From positions 210,437 through 274,436 of the forward strand of contig NW_005201259.1 in assembly GCF_000372725.1 (NCBI RefSeq): a DNA stretch of 64,000 bases, in the 5' to 3' direction. The stretch is from Emiliania huxleyi CCMP1516. Its lineage: Eukaryota; Haptophyta; Isochrysidales; Noelaerhabdaceae. Below the pieces are notes generated by a model that was given only the letters and a program-made list of their open reading frames with translations, was not told the DNA's origin and searched no databases. Both the position numbers and the translations under genes were made by a program. Positions 45,381-57,699 of the stretch are shown in pieces. How positions within the stretch are numbered: position 1 is the first letter of the stretch; every line of letters starts with the position of its first letter.

Positions 45381-45973
45381 TAGCCATTTGCACCGGTTAG
45401 TCAGCCGTAAAATGAGCTCCCTGGAATCTTGAACTATTTGTTCGCCCGCTCCGTTCTTCTCCGCAACGGGCACGAGCGCCTGGACGGTGTGCCGGTACGT
45501 GGGGCGCTGCGGCCTGGGTGCCTGCGCGACAGCATTGGAAGTCGTTTGGAACTTGACCCTTTTTAACCCCTGCTTCCCCGTCCATCCCCCCCCCCCGGTT
45601 CATTTATTTCGTCGCTGCGACCATGCGCGCAAGCGCGCGGCGCCGGGGCCGGGGCCGGTCGTGTGCTAATAGCCGGGCGGGGTGTTTGATCGGAACTCTG
45701 TCTCGGCTCTCGCCGCCACGTGTGCGGTGTGCCGCCGGCTCTGAGACCACGTGAGACTGTGAGAGCTAGGCTGGCCAAGAGAACAGCAGGACAAATCGCA
45801 CACAACGGTGTTGAGATTCAAAAAAGTACCCGCCTTCAACTTTGACAGGGGGGCAGAGAGCCAGAGACTCTCGTTACAGTGCAACCCACCTCCACACAGG
45901 GAGCTAGCTGTGTGCGCGCGAGCGGTCGCGGCACAAAAAAAGGGAGTCAGGTCTCTATCACCGGGGCCCGAGC

Positions 45974-48900
45974 TCAGGCCTGCTGCCGCTCGAGCCTGCC
46001 GCCCGAGGTGAACTCGACGCTCTGCCGCTCCTCGTGGAGCTGCTGCGCAAACATCGGCTTGCCCCGCCTATTGGCAGTCGAGTGCCAGCGTGGAGACACG
46101 CCGCCGTCCACGCGCGAGCCGTACGGGCGTCGGAAAGGCGGCGCCGCTCCCTCGCCACCATGATGCACACGCACACGCCGAGACAGAGCAGGATGCAGAA
46201 ACCTGCCACTGAGCCACCTGCCGCCGCCGCCGCCTCCGCGGTTGACACGTGCACGGTCAGCCCACCCTCCGGCGGGTGCACCTGCGGGGCAAAGGGTTGG
46301 GGGCGCTCAGCACGCTTCCTCTTTGGCCAAATCTCGGCGACACCTCCCACGGCTGCACCGTCACGCGCAGGGGACGGTAGGCGCTGCCCGCGGTTGCCTC
46401 CGAATAGAAGTCGCCGCCGAAATTGGCAACACTGAGCACGTACCGGCCAGATGGGGTCGTCCTGTTCACGTCGATGTGTTTCAGCACGGGGGCTCGTGTG
46501 GGCGCTGTGGTGTGGGGGGGGGGGGGGGGGGGCGTAACCGTGGCACGGCGCACGACACGCAGCTCTCGTTGTGAAAGTCGGCGGGCGCCAAGATGGGCTC
46601 CACACCGCGGTGCGTCCCGTCCGCCCCCGCCATGGTCGCGCCAGCCCTGACCGGCGTCAGCATGCACCGGAGCTCGGCAGAGGGCGCAAAGTCTGCGCCG
46701 CTGACGCGCACCGACGCGCCGGCGTGCACCGCGTCGCCTCCGCCTTCGATGGAGGCGGGCTGGGCGACGGGCGTACAGCGGCCAAAGTACTGGCCGCCCG
46801 CGCGGAGCACCCACTCCTGCCAGTCGGTGCCTATTTCAGTCATCGCGACCACTCCTCAAGCACCCGCGCGTCGGTCGGCGGCTCCTGCTCGGGACTGCGT
46901 GCGCCGCCCGGCTCGCAGAGCAGGTGGTTCTCGATCATCGTGATGTGCCAGCTGGAGGCGGCCTTGAGCCCGTGCGCGTCGTGCAGCATCCGGTAGACAG
47001 CGTCGGGCACGTTTCCCGAGAGCTCATTATGGTCGAGGTTGAGCGATGCGAAGGACTCCTGCGAGAGGTGTTGCGCAAAGCCGCGGATCTGCGGCCCAAA
47101 GGCGCCTGAGAAGCGGTTATGATCGAGGTACACGCGTTCGAGCGGCAGCGACGCGGGGAAGGTCGGGAGCGGCCCGCTGAAGCCGTTGAAGGAGAGGCGC
47201 AGCTCGCGCAACGAGCTCATCCCGTCCACGGCCCACTGCGGAAAGGGGCCGCTGAGGTGGTTCCGCTCGAGGGAGAGGCGCGTGAGGCGCTTGAGACAGT
47301 GCATTTCGCCAGGCAACCGGCCCGTGAGACCGGCATGGTCGGCGAGCAGCTCCTTCAGAGCCGTCGCCTCCTTGATTTCAGCGGGCAGCTCCGAGTTGAG
47401 AGAGAGGTAGTTGATCGCCAGCCGCTCCAGCCGCGGCGCGGCGACAAACAGGCAGCCCGGCAAGCCGACGGCGAATTCGTTCTGAGAGAGGTCGAGCTGG
47501 CGCAGCGGACTGTCGTCTGCGGGGCACGGGATGGGCCCCGAGAAGTGGTTGTGGGTCACGTCGAGCCGCTTGAGCACTGGCGACGAGAAGATGGCGGGCG
47601 GCAGCTGGCCGCTGAGCTGGTTGTTGGAGATGGCCAGCCTCTCAAGGGAGGTTAGGTCGGCGATCGAGCTGGGCAGCTCGCCGCGGAGGGCGAGGCCGTT
47701 GAGGTCGAGTTCGACGACGTTGCCGTTGTGATCACACGTAACGCCGGCGAGCTGCTGGCAGTCGCCTGCGCCGTCGAGCCCGGGCGGGCCTGGCAGTACG
47801 GCCGTCGGGTCGGAGGAGTTCGAGTCAAGCCGCGAGGCGAAGAGCCACTCGCAATAGGGGAGAGTGTCGTAGTTGCGCTCGTCGCCCGAGGTGTTGAAGC
47901 GCGCTTGGTGGGCGTACGTCTCGGCAGGGTCGAGGGTGTGCTCGAACGAGTAGCGGCCCGCCCGGTGGTGCTCACTCGTCCAGTGCCGGTTCACGTCCAG
48001 CGGTGGCTTGGAGAGGTCGAAGAGGGGAAGCTGCTCTTGCGATGGCTTGCAGGTGGACTCGTACAGCTCCCGCAGCGCCCGCAGCTGTGGCAGCGGAATA
48101 CCGCCCCCTTCGGTGCGCTGCAGCACGGTAAAGGTGAGCTCCGCAGTCAGCACGCCTACAAATGACCAACCGGCAGCTGCCATAGCTAGTCGATCGGCGT
48201 AGACAAGCTACCGACACAGCTCACCGCTCTCGGCGTCGTCGTAGTCGTCTGCGAGCGAGCGGAGCGTGAGGTAGGCCCAGCCTTCGTTGATGGCCGGATC
48301 GGTCCCAACCACACAGTCGCGCGGGTAGAGGGCACCCTCGCCGCAGAACACGTTGGTCCCCTCCGAGGCGGTGTGGTAAAAGTCTCGGCCGTGGGTGTGG
48401 TCGGGCTCGAACGTGTAGACCGTCGCCGACTCGCGCGTGAAGTAGTTATATCTAGCGGCGAGGGTGGGGGCGAGGGCGAGGGCTAGGGTGAGGGCGAGGA
48501 TGAGGGCGAGGGTGGGGGTGAGGGGAGGGGTATGGGGGTTTGGCCAGGGCTAGGGGGTTGTGGGTTTGGTCTGGGGTTGCCCGTTGTAGTCGGCGGAGAA
48601 CTGGCCGTCGACGGTTGCCGAGACATAGTGTGGCACGACGTGCCAGTCGTAGAAGACGACGAACGGCTGGCTCGCCTCCCACTCGTACCTCAGCACCGCG
48701 CCGGCGGGAATCCATATCCGGCAATATGCAGACTCTCGCGCGTTGAGGGAGAGCGTGACGGGGCATCCGCTGGCGAGGGTGTTGATGCCACCAGCGCCGA
48801 AGAGCGGGATGTACTGACCCGTCTCATCCTGCGCCTCCGTCAGTCGGGGCAGCGCTTCGAAGTCGTCGCGCGGCACCAGCGCCTCCTTCCCTGGCCAGGC

Positions 48901-49732
48901 AGGGCAGGTTTCGTCGATCCTCGTCTTGGGAGGCGGCGGCGGTGCGGGACACGCGATGTGTCCCGGCGGCGGCGGGGTGTAGGGCGGATCGGGCGGCGAC
49001 GGCGACGGCGGGGGCGGTTCAGGCGGCAGCGGCGGCGCGGCTGGAGGAGATATTGGCGGCGGTGGCGATGGGGCCGGCGGCGGCGGCGGCGGGGCGTCTG
49101 GCGGCGCGGGCGACGCCGGCGGGGCGTGCGGGGGCGGCGGTGGCTTGGGGTACAGAAAGCGATCGCCGCAGTCCGCGCAGTCCGAGCCGAGATCGCAAAA
49201 CGACCAGAGGGAGCCTGCGACCAAGGCGCGTGGGGCGGGTTAATATGAAAAGCATACAATGCGCCACGCAGGTGGAGGATCGCTCTTTCGCTCTCTTCTG
49301 AAGCGCGCCTTCGCCGCCATCGTCGCACTCGTTGTCGTACGGGTGACTGCATGTGTTGGTGCATACTGTCGCGCTGCTCTCACCGCCCACGTGGGCTGCC
49401 CCATCAGACTGCGAGGTGTTTCCATTGCCCGCACCCTCCTCTGACACGCACTGAGGAATGTCGCAGAGCTCCCACCGCACGTCGGGCGAGACGGTGTAGC
49501 ACCACGGCGCGGGCTCTCCATCAGGGTTGCGGCAGTAGTTGGACGGCAAGTCGTGGTGGTGTGTGTGTGTGTGAGGCGTATCTTCGGCCCACGGCTGGCA
49601 GGCGGTGCCGTTGGCGGTGACCGACACATTGCCGGTGTAGGTGGAGCCGTCTCCGACGTAGCAGTCACCCGCCTCATCAGCGAGTCGGCGTATGCCGTGC
49701 GCCCTGGCGGGCGCCAGCAACATGAGCAGCAT
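45974..49732 (-). CDS. kringle + leucine-rich-repeat + IPT-like single-pass membrane receptor
   Basis: Exons: 49732-49309, 49214-48581, 48451-48225, 48155-46864, 46816 to about 46538, about 46520-46344, then 46281 to 45974 with a possible 37-bp intron. A short signal peptide (MLLMLLAPARAHG) precedes a kringle domain (CYVGDGSTYTGNVSVTANG, SNYCRNPDGEPAPWCYT, WELCDIPQC). Next is a Cys module, CTNTCSHPYDNECDDGG joined across intron 1 to SFCDLGSDCADCGDR, then a long Pro-rich hinge, a beta-rich stretch and about eight LRRs (LTSLERLAISNNQLSGQLP). An IPT/TIG-like part follows, then a transmembrane helix (SVAGFCILLCLGVCVCIMV) and a short basic tail ending LERQQA. There is no kinase domain. The junction between exons 5 and 6 crosses a poly-C run and does not resolve in phase. 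The ligand is unknown. Confidence 0.75.
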
Positions 49733-49759
49733 CTAAAATCCTGGCCCGCCAAACACCCA

Positions 49760-50450
49760 CAACTCCCAACAACACGACGGACGCTCGTGGGAGAAAGAAC
49801 GCTCGCCCGCTCGCGCCAGACCTTCTACCTCCTCGTGATCCGCCCGCCGCCACCCTCGCCTCGCCCTCCCGCCACCTAGCCTCTCGCTCGCTCCTATCCG
49901 TGCCACGCCTATCCGTGATCCTGCCGTTACCGCGCCGTCCTTGCTCCTCCCTGCCGTGCCGCTCCTTCCTCCGTGCCGCGCCGCCCTTGCCGTTTAGCCC
50001 GCCGCCCCCCCTGCCGTCCGTTACCGCCGTGCCGCCGTACCGCCGCTACTACAGTGCCACGCCCCGTGCCGTTTGTCCCGCCGTCCGATGCCCTGCCTGC
50101 CGTCTGTTGCCGCCGCGCCGCCTTACCGCCGACCCTTGCCGTGCCGCGCCGCCTTTACACACACACCCATACTTCCTGCTTCGACGGGGGTTAGTGTTGA
50201 GGAGTGACCCGTGCCGCCGTGTGCCCCGCAGCGGCCTCGCTGGGCCAGAAAGTCGGCCCCGAGTGCCAGCAGCAGCCTCGTTGAGCCAGAACGTCGGCTC
50301 GCGAGGTGGGTGCTAGTATGAGCCCGCTGAGGCGTAGTGCTCTTGCAGAGGCGGTTAGTGGTGCACTAACCCCGAGAAACCCTTCGGGTCACTCCTCATC
50401 GCAAACCCTGTCAGCAGTCCTCCTCCGGGAATGTACGTAAGAGCCACATA
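49760..50450 (-). repeat. dispersed repeat family F, long inverted copy
   Basis: Reverse-complement counterpart of 33770-34470: GGCAC-rich end at 49880-50180, then CGAGCCGACGTTCTGGCTC (minus strand near 50290), the GTGCACTAACC palindrome and AACCCTGTCAGCAGTCCTCC near 50405. It lies immediately upstream of the GLDH gene. Confidence 0.85.
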
Positions 50451-50523
50451 CATTGAAGAAGAGGAAACGCGAAAAACCAAGAAAAGGAGTTTTTCTTGGT
50501 GAATTCTCTAGGCACAGGCGAGA

Positions 50524-52811
50524 ATGCTAGCACGGACACGCATCGCCGTCGCGAGCGGCACGGCGGCGCTCCTGTCGCGCCACCGCTCCGTCGCCGAGCT
50601 CCTCTCGGGTGGCGAGGCACTCGGTGGCTCCGCTGACGAGGAGATCTCCAACTGGTCGGCGACGCACTCGGCGATGCCGTCGCTCTACTTTGAGCCGGAC
50701 TCGACGGATGCAGTCGGGCAGGTCATCGCCTTCATGCACGCGGCGGGGCAGAAGCTTCGCGTCGTCGGCTCGGCGCTCTCTCCCAACGGGATTGGCTTGT
50801 CAGACGGTGCGATGATCAACATGGCCCAGTGCTCCAAGATCCTCTCTGTCGACCCCGAGCGGCGGCAGGTGACGGTGCAGGCGGGTGCGCGCGTCAGCGA
50901 GGTGGTGGAGGCGCTCCGCCCTCACGGCCTGACGCTGCAAAACTACGCCTCCATCGCCGAGCAGCAGATCGGCGGCTTTGTCCAGGTCGGAGCACACGGC
51001 ACGGGCGCCGCGATCCCTCCGGTGGACGAGCAGGTGGTGAGCATGCGACTGATCACGCCCGCGCTGGGCGAGATCTGCCTCTCCGAGGCAGACAACCCGC
51101 GCCTCTTCCGCCTGGCCAGGGTGGGGCTCGGCGCGCTCGGCGTCGTCTCCGAGGCGCTCCTCCCACTCCCTCGCACTCTCCCTCGCTCTTCCTACGGCCC
51201 TGCGCTCAACGCCCGCTCGCTTTGGCAAGGTGACTCTGCAGTGCGTGCCGGCGCACAAGCTCGTGCAGCGCGTCAGCGTCGAGACTCGCGCGGGGATCGC
51301 GGAGAGGTGCACTAGATGCTGCGGAGGGCAGGATGCTGCGGGAGGGCAGGCCCGTGCAGCCCGACTCGCGCTCGACGAGACACGGGCTCGGCCGTGCTCG
51401 CCGCTGTATTCCAGCGCGTATCCGAGTGTAGTCGCAGCCCTTGCCTGCGCGCGATGGTCGGAGCCCCACCGCACGACGCCGTGCTCCCGCCCTCAGCTCG
51501 AGGAGCTCTCTCTGCAGGCGAGGCATGCAGAGCTGCTCCAGCACCAGCACATGCGGTACATGTGGATCCCGCACACGGACACGGTCGTCGTCGTCACCTG
51601 CGACCCGCTCGGGGAGGGCGACGGCGGCGGCGCGCCACCCCCTCCCGTCGACGAGGCGTGGGCGACCGAGCCGCTGCGCGAGCTGCTGCTGCAGCGCGCG
51701 CCGGAGCAGGCGACGGGCGCACCCACCCCTCCCCTCCCTCGCGCCTCGGCTCCACCTCGGCTCCGCCCGGCCCACATGCCTCTCTGTGTGCTCCCAGAAG
51801 GCCGGCGCGTCGGGGATGAACTTTGCGCAGCTGCGCGACGCATTGCTCGAGCTCGCGCCGCTCGACAAGTCGCACGTCGCGGATGTGAACCGCGCCGAGG
51901 CTGCCTTTTGGAAGCGCTCGCAGGGGGCGCGATTCCCCCGAAGCCAAGCCCCCGCGCCCCCCCACCGCCTCCCCCGCCATGCCGGGCCGGCTCCTCCGCT
52001 CGCAATGCGCTCGAGACGCGCCGGCCCCTTCTCGCAGGCGCGTGTCGACTGGTCCGACCGGATTCTCGGCTTTGAGTGCGGAGGGCAGCAGTGGGTGTCC
52101 GAGGTGGCGCTGCCGTGCGGCGCGGTCGGCGCCTCGGACGGGCGCGTGGCCTGCGGGAGCGAGCGGGCCGTGTGAGGGCGCCGAGAGAGGCAGCCGACGC
52201 TCCGCCGAGAGCTGTAGGCGCGACTTGCAGTACATGACCGACTTGCTCGCCCTCATCGAGGCTTCGGACATCCCAGCGCCGTCGCCGATCGAGCAGCGCT
52301 GGTCGCGCCGCTCTGCGTCGCCGATGAGCCCCGCCCACTCGGCGGGCGAGGACGACCTCCACTCGTGGGTGCGCGCTTCTCTCGTACGCTTGCGGGCGCG
52401 TCCCCCTATCATGCCACGCCCACGCCATGCACGCGCCTTGCCGCAGGTGGGCATCATCATGTACCTCCCTATCGACCGGCCGGAGGCGCGGCAGGCAATC
52501 ACCGACGCCTTCTGGGACTACAACGCGGTCTGCCGCCGCCAGCTGTGGCCCAAGTACGACGCGCACCAGCATTGGGCCAAAATCGAGCCGCCAGCGGACG
52601 CCGCCGAGCGCGCGGCCGTGCGGCGCCGGCTGCGCGACCGTTTCCCGGTGGGCGAGTTGGTGGGCGGGGCCCCATCGCGGACCTGCCCCCGTGACCGCCC
52701 ACGACTCGTCTCGCGCAGGTGGACGAGTTCAACGCGGCGCGCAGGGAGCTTGACCCGAAGAATATTCTCAGCAACCGGCTGCTCGATGCGCTGCTCGAGG
52801 CGGACCCGTGA
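50524..52811 (+). CDS. GLDH: L-galactono-1,4-lactone dehydrogenase
   Basis: Final step of plant-type ascorbate synthesis, oxidising L-galactono-1,4-lactone and passing electrons to cytochrome c in mitochondria. Eight exons fit in phase: 50524-51153, 51230-51289, 51497-51709, 51798-51926, 52038-52141, 52218-52368, 52447-52647, 52719-52811; 526 residues. FAD domain: ISNWSATHSAMPSLYFEP, LRVVGSALSPNGIGLSDG, LTLQNYASIAEQQIGGFVQV and VGAHGTGAAIPPVDEQV. C-terminal ALO-type domain: YMWIPHTDTVVVVTCDP, RILGFECGGQQWVSE, PAPSPIEQRWSRRS and RRELDPKNILSNRLLD. The flavin-attaching His of lactone oxidases is replaced as in plant GLDH. The N-terminus (MLARTRIAVASGTAALLSRH) resembles a mitochondrial presequence. 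Introns 1-5 all have GC donors. Confidence 0.95.
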
Positions 52812-52889
52812 CAACATCGAGTCTCGGACGTCTCGCGGCGACACGCGGGCGTGTGCGGTGTGGAGAAGGGCACATTATAATGGATACAG

Positions 52890-53300
52890 CTTTCTACAAA
52901 AGACATCGCAAACCCCGTCAGCAGTGGAATGTACGTAAGAGCTACATACACTTAGGGCCTAGAGAACACAACGCCCCTCTCCCGGTCTCTCCCAGTAAGC
53001 TAAAAGTACCAGTGCACTGAAAGAAGCTGAAGATAGAAGTGTCCGCTCTCCCTTCTCGACTGTCTGTGCTTGTGCGTCTTGGGTCGTCCGGAGTCGTGTT
53101 TTTCTCTGAAAGAAGGTGTTTATCTGAAAGAAGGTTCACCCTCATGCCCCCCGAGGCTGTCTGCTCTAGCCGCAGCCACTCCCAGCTGCTCGGTGTGAAC
53201 AGAGTTCGTACACCGAGCAGCAGGGAGCAACTCGAGATCCCTCGAGAGTTGTGAGTTCACGCGGAGTCGGCTGGGGCTATACCAGACAGCCCCCGAGGGG
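52890..53300 (+). repeat. family F end fragment, TTTTAGCTTACT fragment (inverted) and family A copy 5
   Basis: ATCGCAAACCCCGTCAGCAG (52905) is a family F end. CTCTCCCAGTAAGCTAAAAG (52986) is the inverse of the element seen at 10660 and 31425. CTCGACTGTCTGTGCTTGTG (53055) to GCGGAGTCGGCTGGGGCTAT is a family A copy. Confidence 0.75.
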
Positions 53301-55098
53301 TCCCGAACCAGTTTGTCGACAAACTTATGCCAGAGCTCCTGCTGCTCGACTGAGCGGCGGAGCCGGCCCCTCGCGGCCGAGGTGTGATGCGCCAGCACCG
53401 GGGCAACAACGCGGGACCGTTTCCGGGCCGTCTCGAGCAACCTCAAATTTTGATGGTTTCATGACCTCGCCACTTTGCGGCTCTTTGACATCCACCTCGC
53501 GGCCCGCTGCGCGGCTCCTCGAGCGCGAGAGGAGTCGTCTGCGAGGCGGCGGGAGCGCAGGCGGCGCAGGCGGCGGCGGCGCGGCGGCGCGGCGGCGGAT
53601 CGCGGCGCTGACAACGGCAGCAATCTGCGGCAGGCTGCTGCTTGCTGCTGCAGCAGCTGCTGCTGCTGCTGCTGCTCCGCTGCTGCTGATTGTGGACACG
53701 ATTCCCCCGATCACCCCGCCCGCCCGCTCCGCCCCGCCCACCCGCCGCTCCCCGCTTGCCCGCCCGCCCGCCCGCCCGCCCGCCTGACCGACCGACCACC
53801 CATTCCCATCACCATCTCACATACCTTCATATAGGCGCTCGAGACCTCCTCTCGCTGCCTACTTGCTGCCTCGAGGGAGGGGGGGTAGAGAGCGGGCGTG
53901 CTTGCGCGCCTTCGCCGCGAGGCCCCTCCCCGAAAGGCAAGTATTAGCCACATGAAACCGAGACCCCCCCCCACCACCCCAACCCCCCCCACCCCCTTGC
54001 TCCCCTCCCCCCCTCGGGAGGGCCGAACTGAGGCGCCCGTGGGGACCCCGCAATTCCCTTCCCCCCTCGGAGGGGGCCGGACGAGGCGTACCGAACCCCG
54101 AGGGCCCCACTCTTTCCTTCGCATAGCGGCCACTCTTCGGATCGCTGGTCGAGCGACCCGGGGGATGGGCCATGCCCCGCGCGCCTGACCCAGGCGCGAA
54201 AACGAATCTGCGAGGCGTGGCCGCTCATGCGGCCCGATGGGGAGGAGCGGGGCGGACTACGGGGATCGGCTTCTTACACAGCCCTTCCCTGCAGCGAGCC
54301 CCCTCCAACCCACCCGCGCTAGGTCTCGGGGGACGCAGGGGTCAGCCCCGCGCGACCTCGGGAACTAGCCGGGGCAGTCGGAGAAGGGGCACCTCCGTGC
54401 ACTGACGGTCGGCCGTCAGAAAACACGCCTCCGTGGCTCGGGTTACACCAATCCTCGCTACCCAACGCGGCCAAAGGATATCCACCTCGAGAACCTCGAG
54501 AGAGAGGGGTCCCGTCCTAAATAAATAAATAAAAACGGACACCTCTCTACTGTGAGATGGGTAAAAAGGAACAGGCCCCCGCCCTTGCGATCTTTGTGCA
54601 GGGTTCTTTGTGGGTGTGGTCGGCGACTAGCCGGGGTCGTCCTCCCGATGGGGGACTAACTAGCACTAGCCGTCTTCCACATGGTCCCTCGGGTCCCTGC
54701 TGCTCCTAATCTCGTCGTACATCCTCCTGCTGATCTCCGCAAAGTCCTTGTGTGTTGTGAGAGATAAGTTATCATGATAAGGCGATTCACAGTGCCTTGC
54801 CTCCCCACACTTGTCTGTGTGAGTGTGATAATTGGGGAGACGGTGTGAACGGCGTCTGATCTAAAGCCGTATGATCAGCGTCTTCCTATAGTTCACACAG
54901 CAACTTTTGGTTTTGCTTCCCTGGTCGTACCCGCTCGCGCGCGCGTGTGGGCGAGGCATGCGCCATGTGCTCGAGAGCGGCCGAATCACTATATAAGGCA
55001 CACCTTTATGATGGAACAATGCTAGTAAGGTACACTTGCAGGGAGAATCGGTTTACAAGAAGAGGGCCCTGGTAGCTAACTAGCAGTCAAAGACAGTC
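53301..55098. other. long non-coding stretch, no gene recognised
   Basis: 53540-53700 is CGG/CTG triplet-rich, 53870-54120 is rich in poly-C runs and 54500-54540 holds an ATAAATAAATAAA stretch which, on the minus strand, reads GTCCGTTTTTATTTATTTAT...TTAG like the end of the intron-like repeats. 54740-55040 is lower in GC with TCACTATATAAGG near 54990, a TATA-like box. Nothing resembling a protein or RNA gene was found. Confidence 0.5.
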
Positions 55099-56966
55099 TT
55101 ATTTAAGATACCAGCACGCTCTTCCGTTTGTCGCACATGCCCCCTCCGCGCTGCCGGTGCCGCGCAGCGCCCGCTCAAAGAGCTCGAGATAGCCCGCCTA
55201 CTCCCCAGAAGAAGCCGCCCGTGAAACCCCTCGCTGCTCCACGAGCCCAGGGAGAGGGGAGGCGTGTGTGGATCCTGCACGGCCCACACAAGCAGGTGCC
55301 ACACGCTGTGGCTGTGCAGCGGCGAGCGGTCAAACGCGGACGACGCGGAAAACAGGCTCTCGGGCCAGTGTCGCAGCTTGAGCAGAAGCGCGGCCGGCAA
55401 CACCGCGGCGGAGAAGAGGGCGGGGGCGTGGCCCTGCGCCGCCGCGGCGACAGTGAGGGCGTACACGGGCAAGATCGCGGCGGCGGAGAAGACGAGCCGC
55501 GGCGGGCTGCCGGTGCAAGCCTGTGCGCGGCCACTGCACGTGTGAGACGAGACGCCGTTCACAGGCTGCGAGGCCGGTGGCGCGCCTGCACTAGTCCCCC
55601 GAGTCTACTTCCATTCGGCGCATATCGGCGCATCTCGGCGCATCTCGGCTGCTCTCGGCGCATCTCGGCTCTCGTAGAGTCTCAAAGAACTCAGCGCATC
55701 TCGGCGCATCTCGGCGCGCATCTCGCCGTGATGAAGTCCTCGGGCTCGTAGCCGGGCGCGTCTGCGATCGAGCCCGGCAGCATGAGCCGCACCTGGCAGA
55801 GGGGAGGCGTGATCAGCCGAGATCATCCGAGATCAGCGAAGCTCTATCTCGGCTGCGAGGTCTCGGCTGGATCTCGGCTGCGTCTCGGCTGTCTCTCGGC
55901 GGTCTCTCGGCTGCGTCAGAGCTGCATCTCACCGCGCCGCCGAGCAGCAGCGCGCTCGATGCCGCTAGTATGGCGGCCCACGGGTGCCAGAAGGCGTCGA
56001 GGCCGAGAGAGGGCGCCTGCTCGACAGCTGAGCGCGTGAAGGGGCGCGGCGCACAGCCGTGCAGCCAGGTTGAGGGAGAGATTTCGAGGCCCTCCTCTTT
56101 GCTCGCTCCTCTTGGTATCAGCCCTCGCCCCTCGTGTCTCTGCGCGCTTCACTGTCTGTCTCAGTGAGCACGAGTCCCTCCCCCCGCCCCCCCCCCACAC
56201 ACAGAGTCCTTGTGTGTGGTTTTGACGCCACGTCCCTTGTCGCTGTCGCTTGGGCGTGGGTAGGGGTCCGATCTTGGAGTTACGGCTGCCGACTACTATT
56301 CATATTTAGGGGAGAGGGCGCGCCGCGATGAAGGCCATGACGGGGCCGTTCCACAGGAAGTTGATGAGCACGCCCGCGTAGTCCACGTGCCACACCTGAG
56401 AGAGTGTGGGGGGGCGGTGGAGCGCCCACTGTGCTACGAGGTCCTAGTGTGGATCTGCGGCGGTTGTCCACACCCCTACTCGGCCTAGTGTGAACCCTGG
56501 CACTGCAAGCGGTGGCAATCTCCGTCTCGAGGGCAGGCCAGAAGGGATGGGAGTGCTTTTCGTCGTGCTTCACCGTGCGGGAGGCACGCGGCGAGCAGCA
56601 CGTAAACGTGTGAGAGAAGAGCGACGTGGCATGCTGGAGGACGGTCGCAAAGATGCACATCCGGACAGCCTCCGAGAGAGCTGGCGCCGCGCCGCCGCCG
56701 CCCCTGTCAAGACCGCTGCCGCCGTCGGCAGTGGTGGCAAGCCGTAAAGCTTCGGCAGAGAAGTAGACGAGTGGGACTATGTCGGTGGCGAGGTTGAAGA
56801 ACTCGTTGTGACTTGGGTCGAGCGCCGACGCGGCCGCCTGGCCGACTGAGAAGTTGACTCTGAAATGAGACGACTTTGAGAGGTCAAGGTTGTACCCGGG
56901 CGGGATCTCAGAGAGGTGGACGATGTTTGGCCTGAGCGCAGGCTTGAGCGACGCTGGCTTGCACAT
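55099..56966 (-). CDS. PAQR/HlyIII-family seven-helix membrane protein
   Basis: PAQR proteins (adiponectin and progestin receptor family) have a zinc-binding site shared with ceramidases. Six exons fit in phase: 56966-56574, 56395-56327, 56016-55933, 55792-55727, 55520-55281, 55197-55099; 316 residues. Conserved blocks: the N-terminal SHNEFFNLATDIVPLVYF (family E/HN motif), the SHTF after helix 2, HVDYAGVLINFLWNGPV (zinc-ligand Asp region), an Ala/Leu helix (WAAILAASSALLLGGA), RHWPESLFSASSAFDRSPLH and the terminal HSHSVWHLLVWAAGYLELFE with H-x3-H. Introns 2 and 4 have GC donors. Introns 3 and 4 carry ATCTCGGC-type minisatellites (55800-55920, 55620-55720). The ligand or lipid substrate cannot be inferred. 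Confidence 0.88.
55620..55920. repeat. ATCTCGGC-type degenerate minisatellites in PAQR introns 3 and 4
   Basis: CGGCGCATCT-type units at 55620-55722 and GATCAGCCGA / TCTCGGCTG units at 55805-55925, interrupted by the 66-base exon 4. Confidence 0.85.
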
Positions 56967-57660
56967 CGGCGTTGGCTCGACCGATCGACGCTGGTTGCAC
57001 CTTGGCCCGACCCGATTCTCCGAAAATAAAGGCGCTCTCAAAAGCACAACACTGTGCGAAAAAAGAAACAACCGCACTGGCTCCTCATTCTCGGATCACC
57101 TACCTGCGGCGTTGGCGGAGGCGGCTGCAGCAGCACGCAGCAAACAAATGGGCGGCGGCGCGCGGGCGGCGGCGGCGGCGCGGCGGCGCTGCTCCTTCTG
57201 TTGCTGCTGATGATGCTTTTTTCTTTTGCGAGGCGACGGACGGCGGGGGGCGGGCGGGCGCTAACCACGGGCAACTACGTGCCGGAGGTTCAACGACGAC
57301 TACTCGCGCCGCCTGGGTCGTTCGGGGCGCGCGGCTCCGTCGAGGACCGGGCGCGCCCCATACCCGGCGCGGCGTAGGTCCCACTCTGACGCAAAGGAGG
57401 GGGGAGGCACACGGACGATAGCCCGATCCATCAACTACATTCATCTTCTGGTGCTTAGCGCCGTGCGGCGGCGGTCCGGCAGGCAGGCTGCCCCCAAGGC
57501 CCCCTGGGCCGCTGCGGGTTTAAGAGTTATTTATGCTTAGGCACAGCTTCGGCGATGGCAGCCCCTCTCTGGGGTGTTGCATAGGCGGAGTCTCACTGGT
57601 CGGGATTTTAGCCCCTTCCGCCCCCTTAAGATCCAGTGCTCAAGTGCTCAAGCCGGAAGC
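56967..57660. other. intergenic, no gene recognised
   Basis: The PAQR upstream region includes GCGGCGG/CTGCTG triplet-rich DNA (57110-57240). A family E tail (CAGTGCTCAAGTGCTCAAG) lies at about 57632, at the left side of the retrotransposon relic. Confidence 0.5.
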
Positions 57661-57699
57661 TCCGAGAAGTTGCTTTCCCCGCGTGTCAGTCTCGAGGTA

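Noticed and set aside
53880..54430. GC-rich stretch with rRNA-like words
   Set aside because: No recognisable conserved rRNA core sequence or length; it also contains poly-C runs atypical of rRNA.
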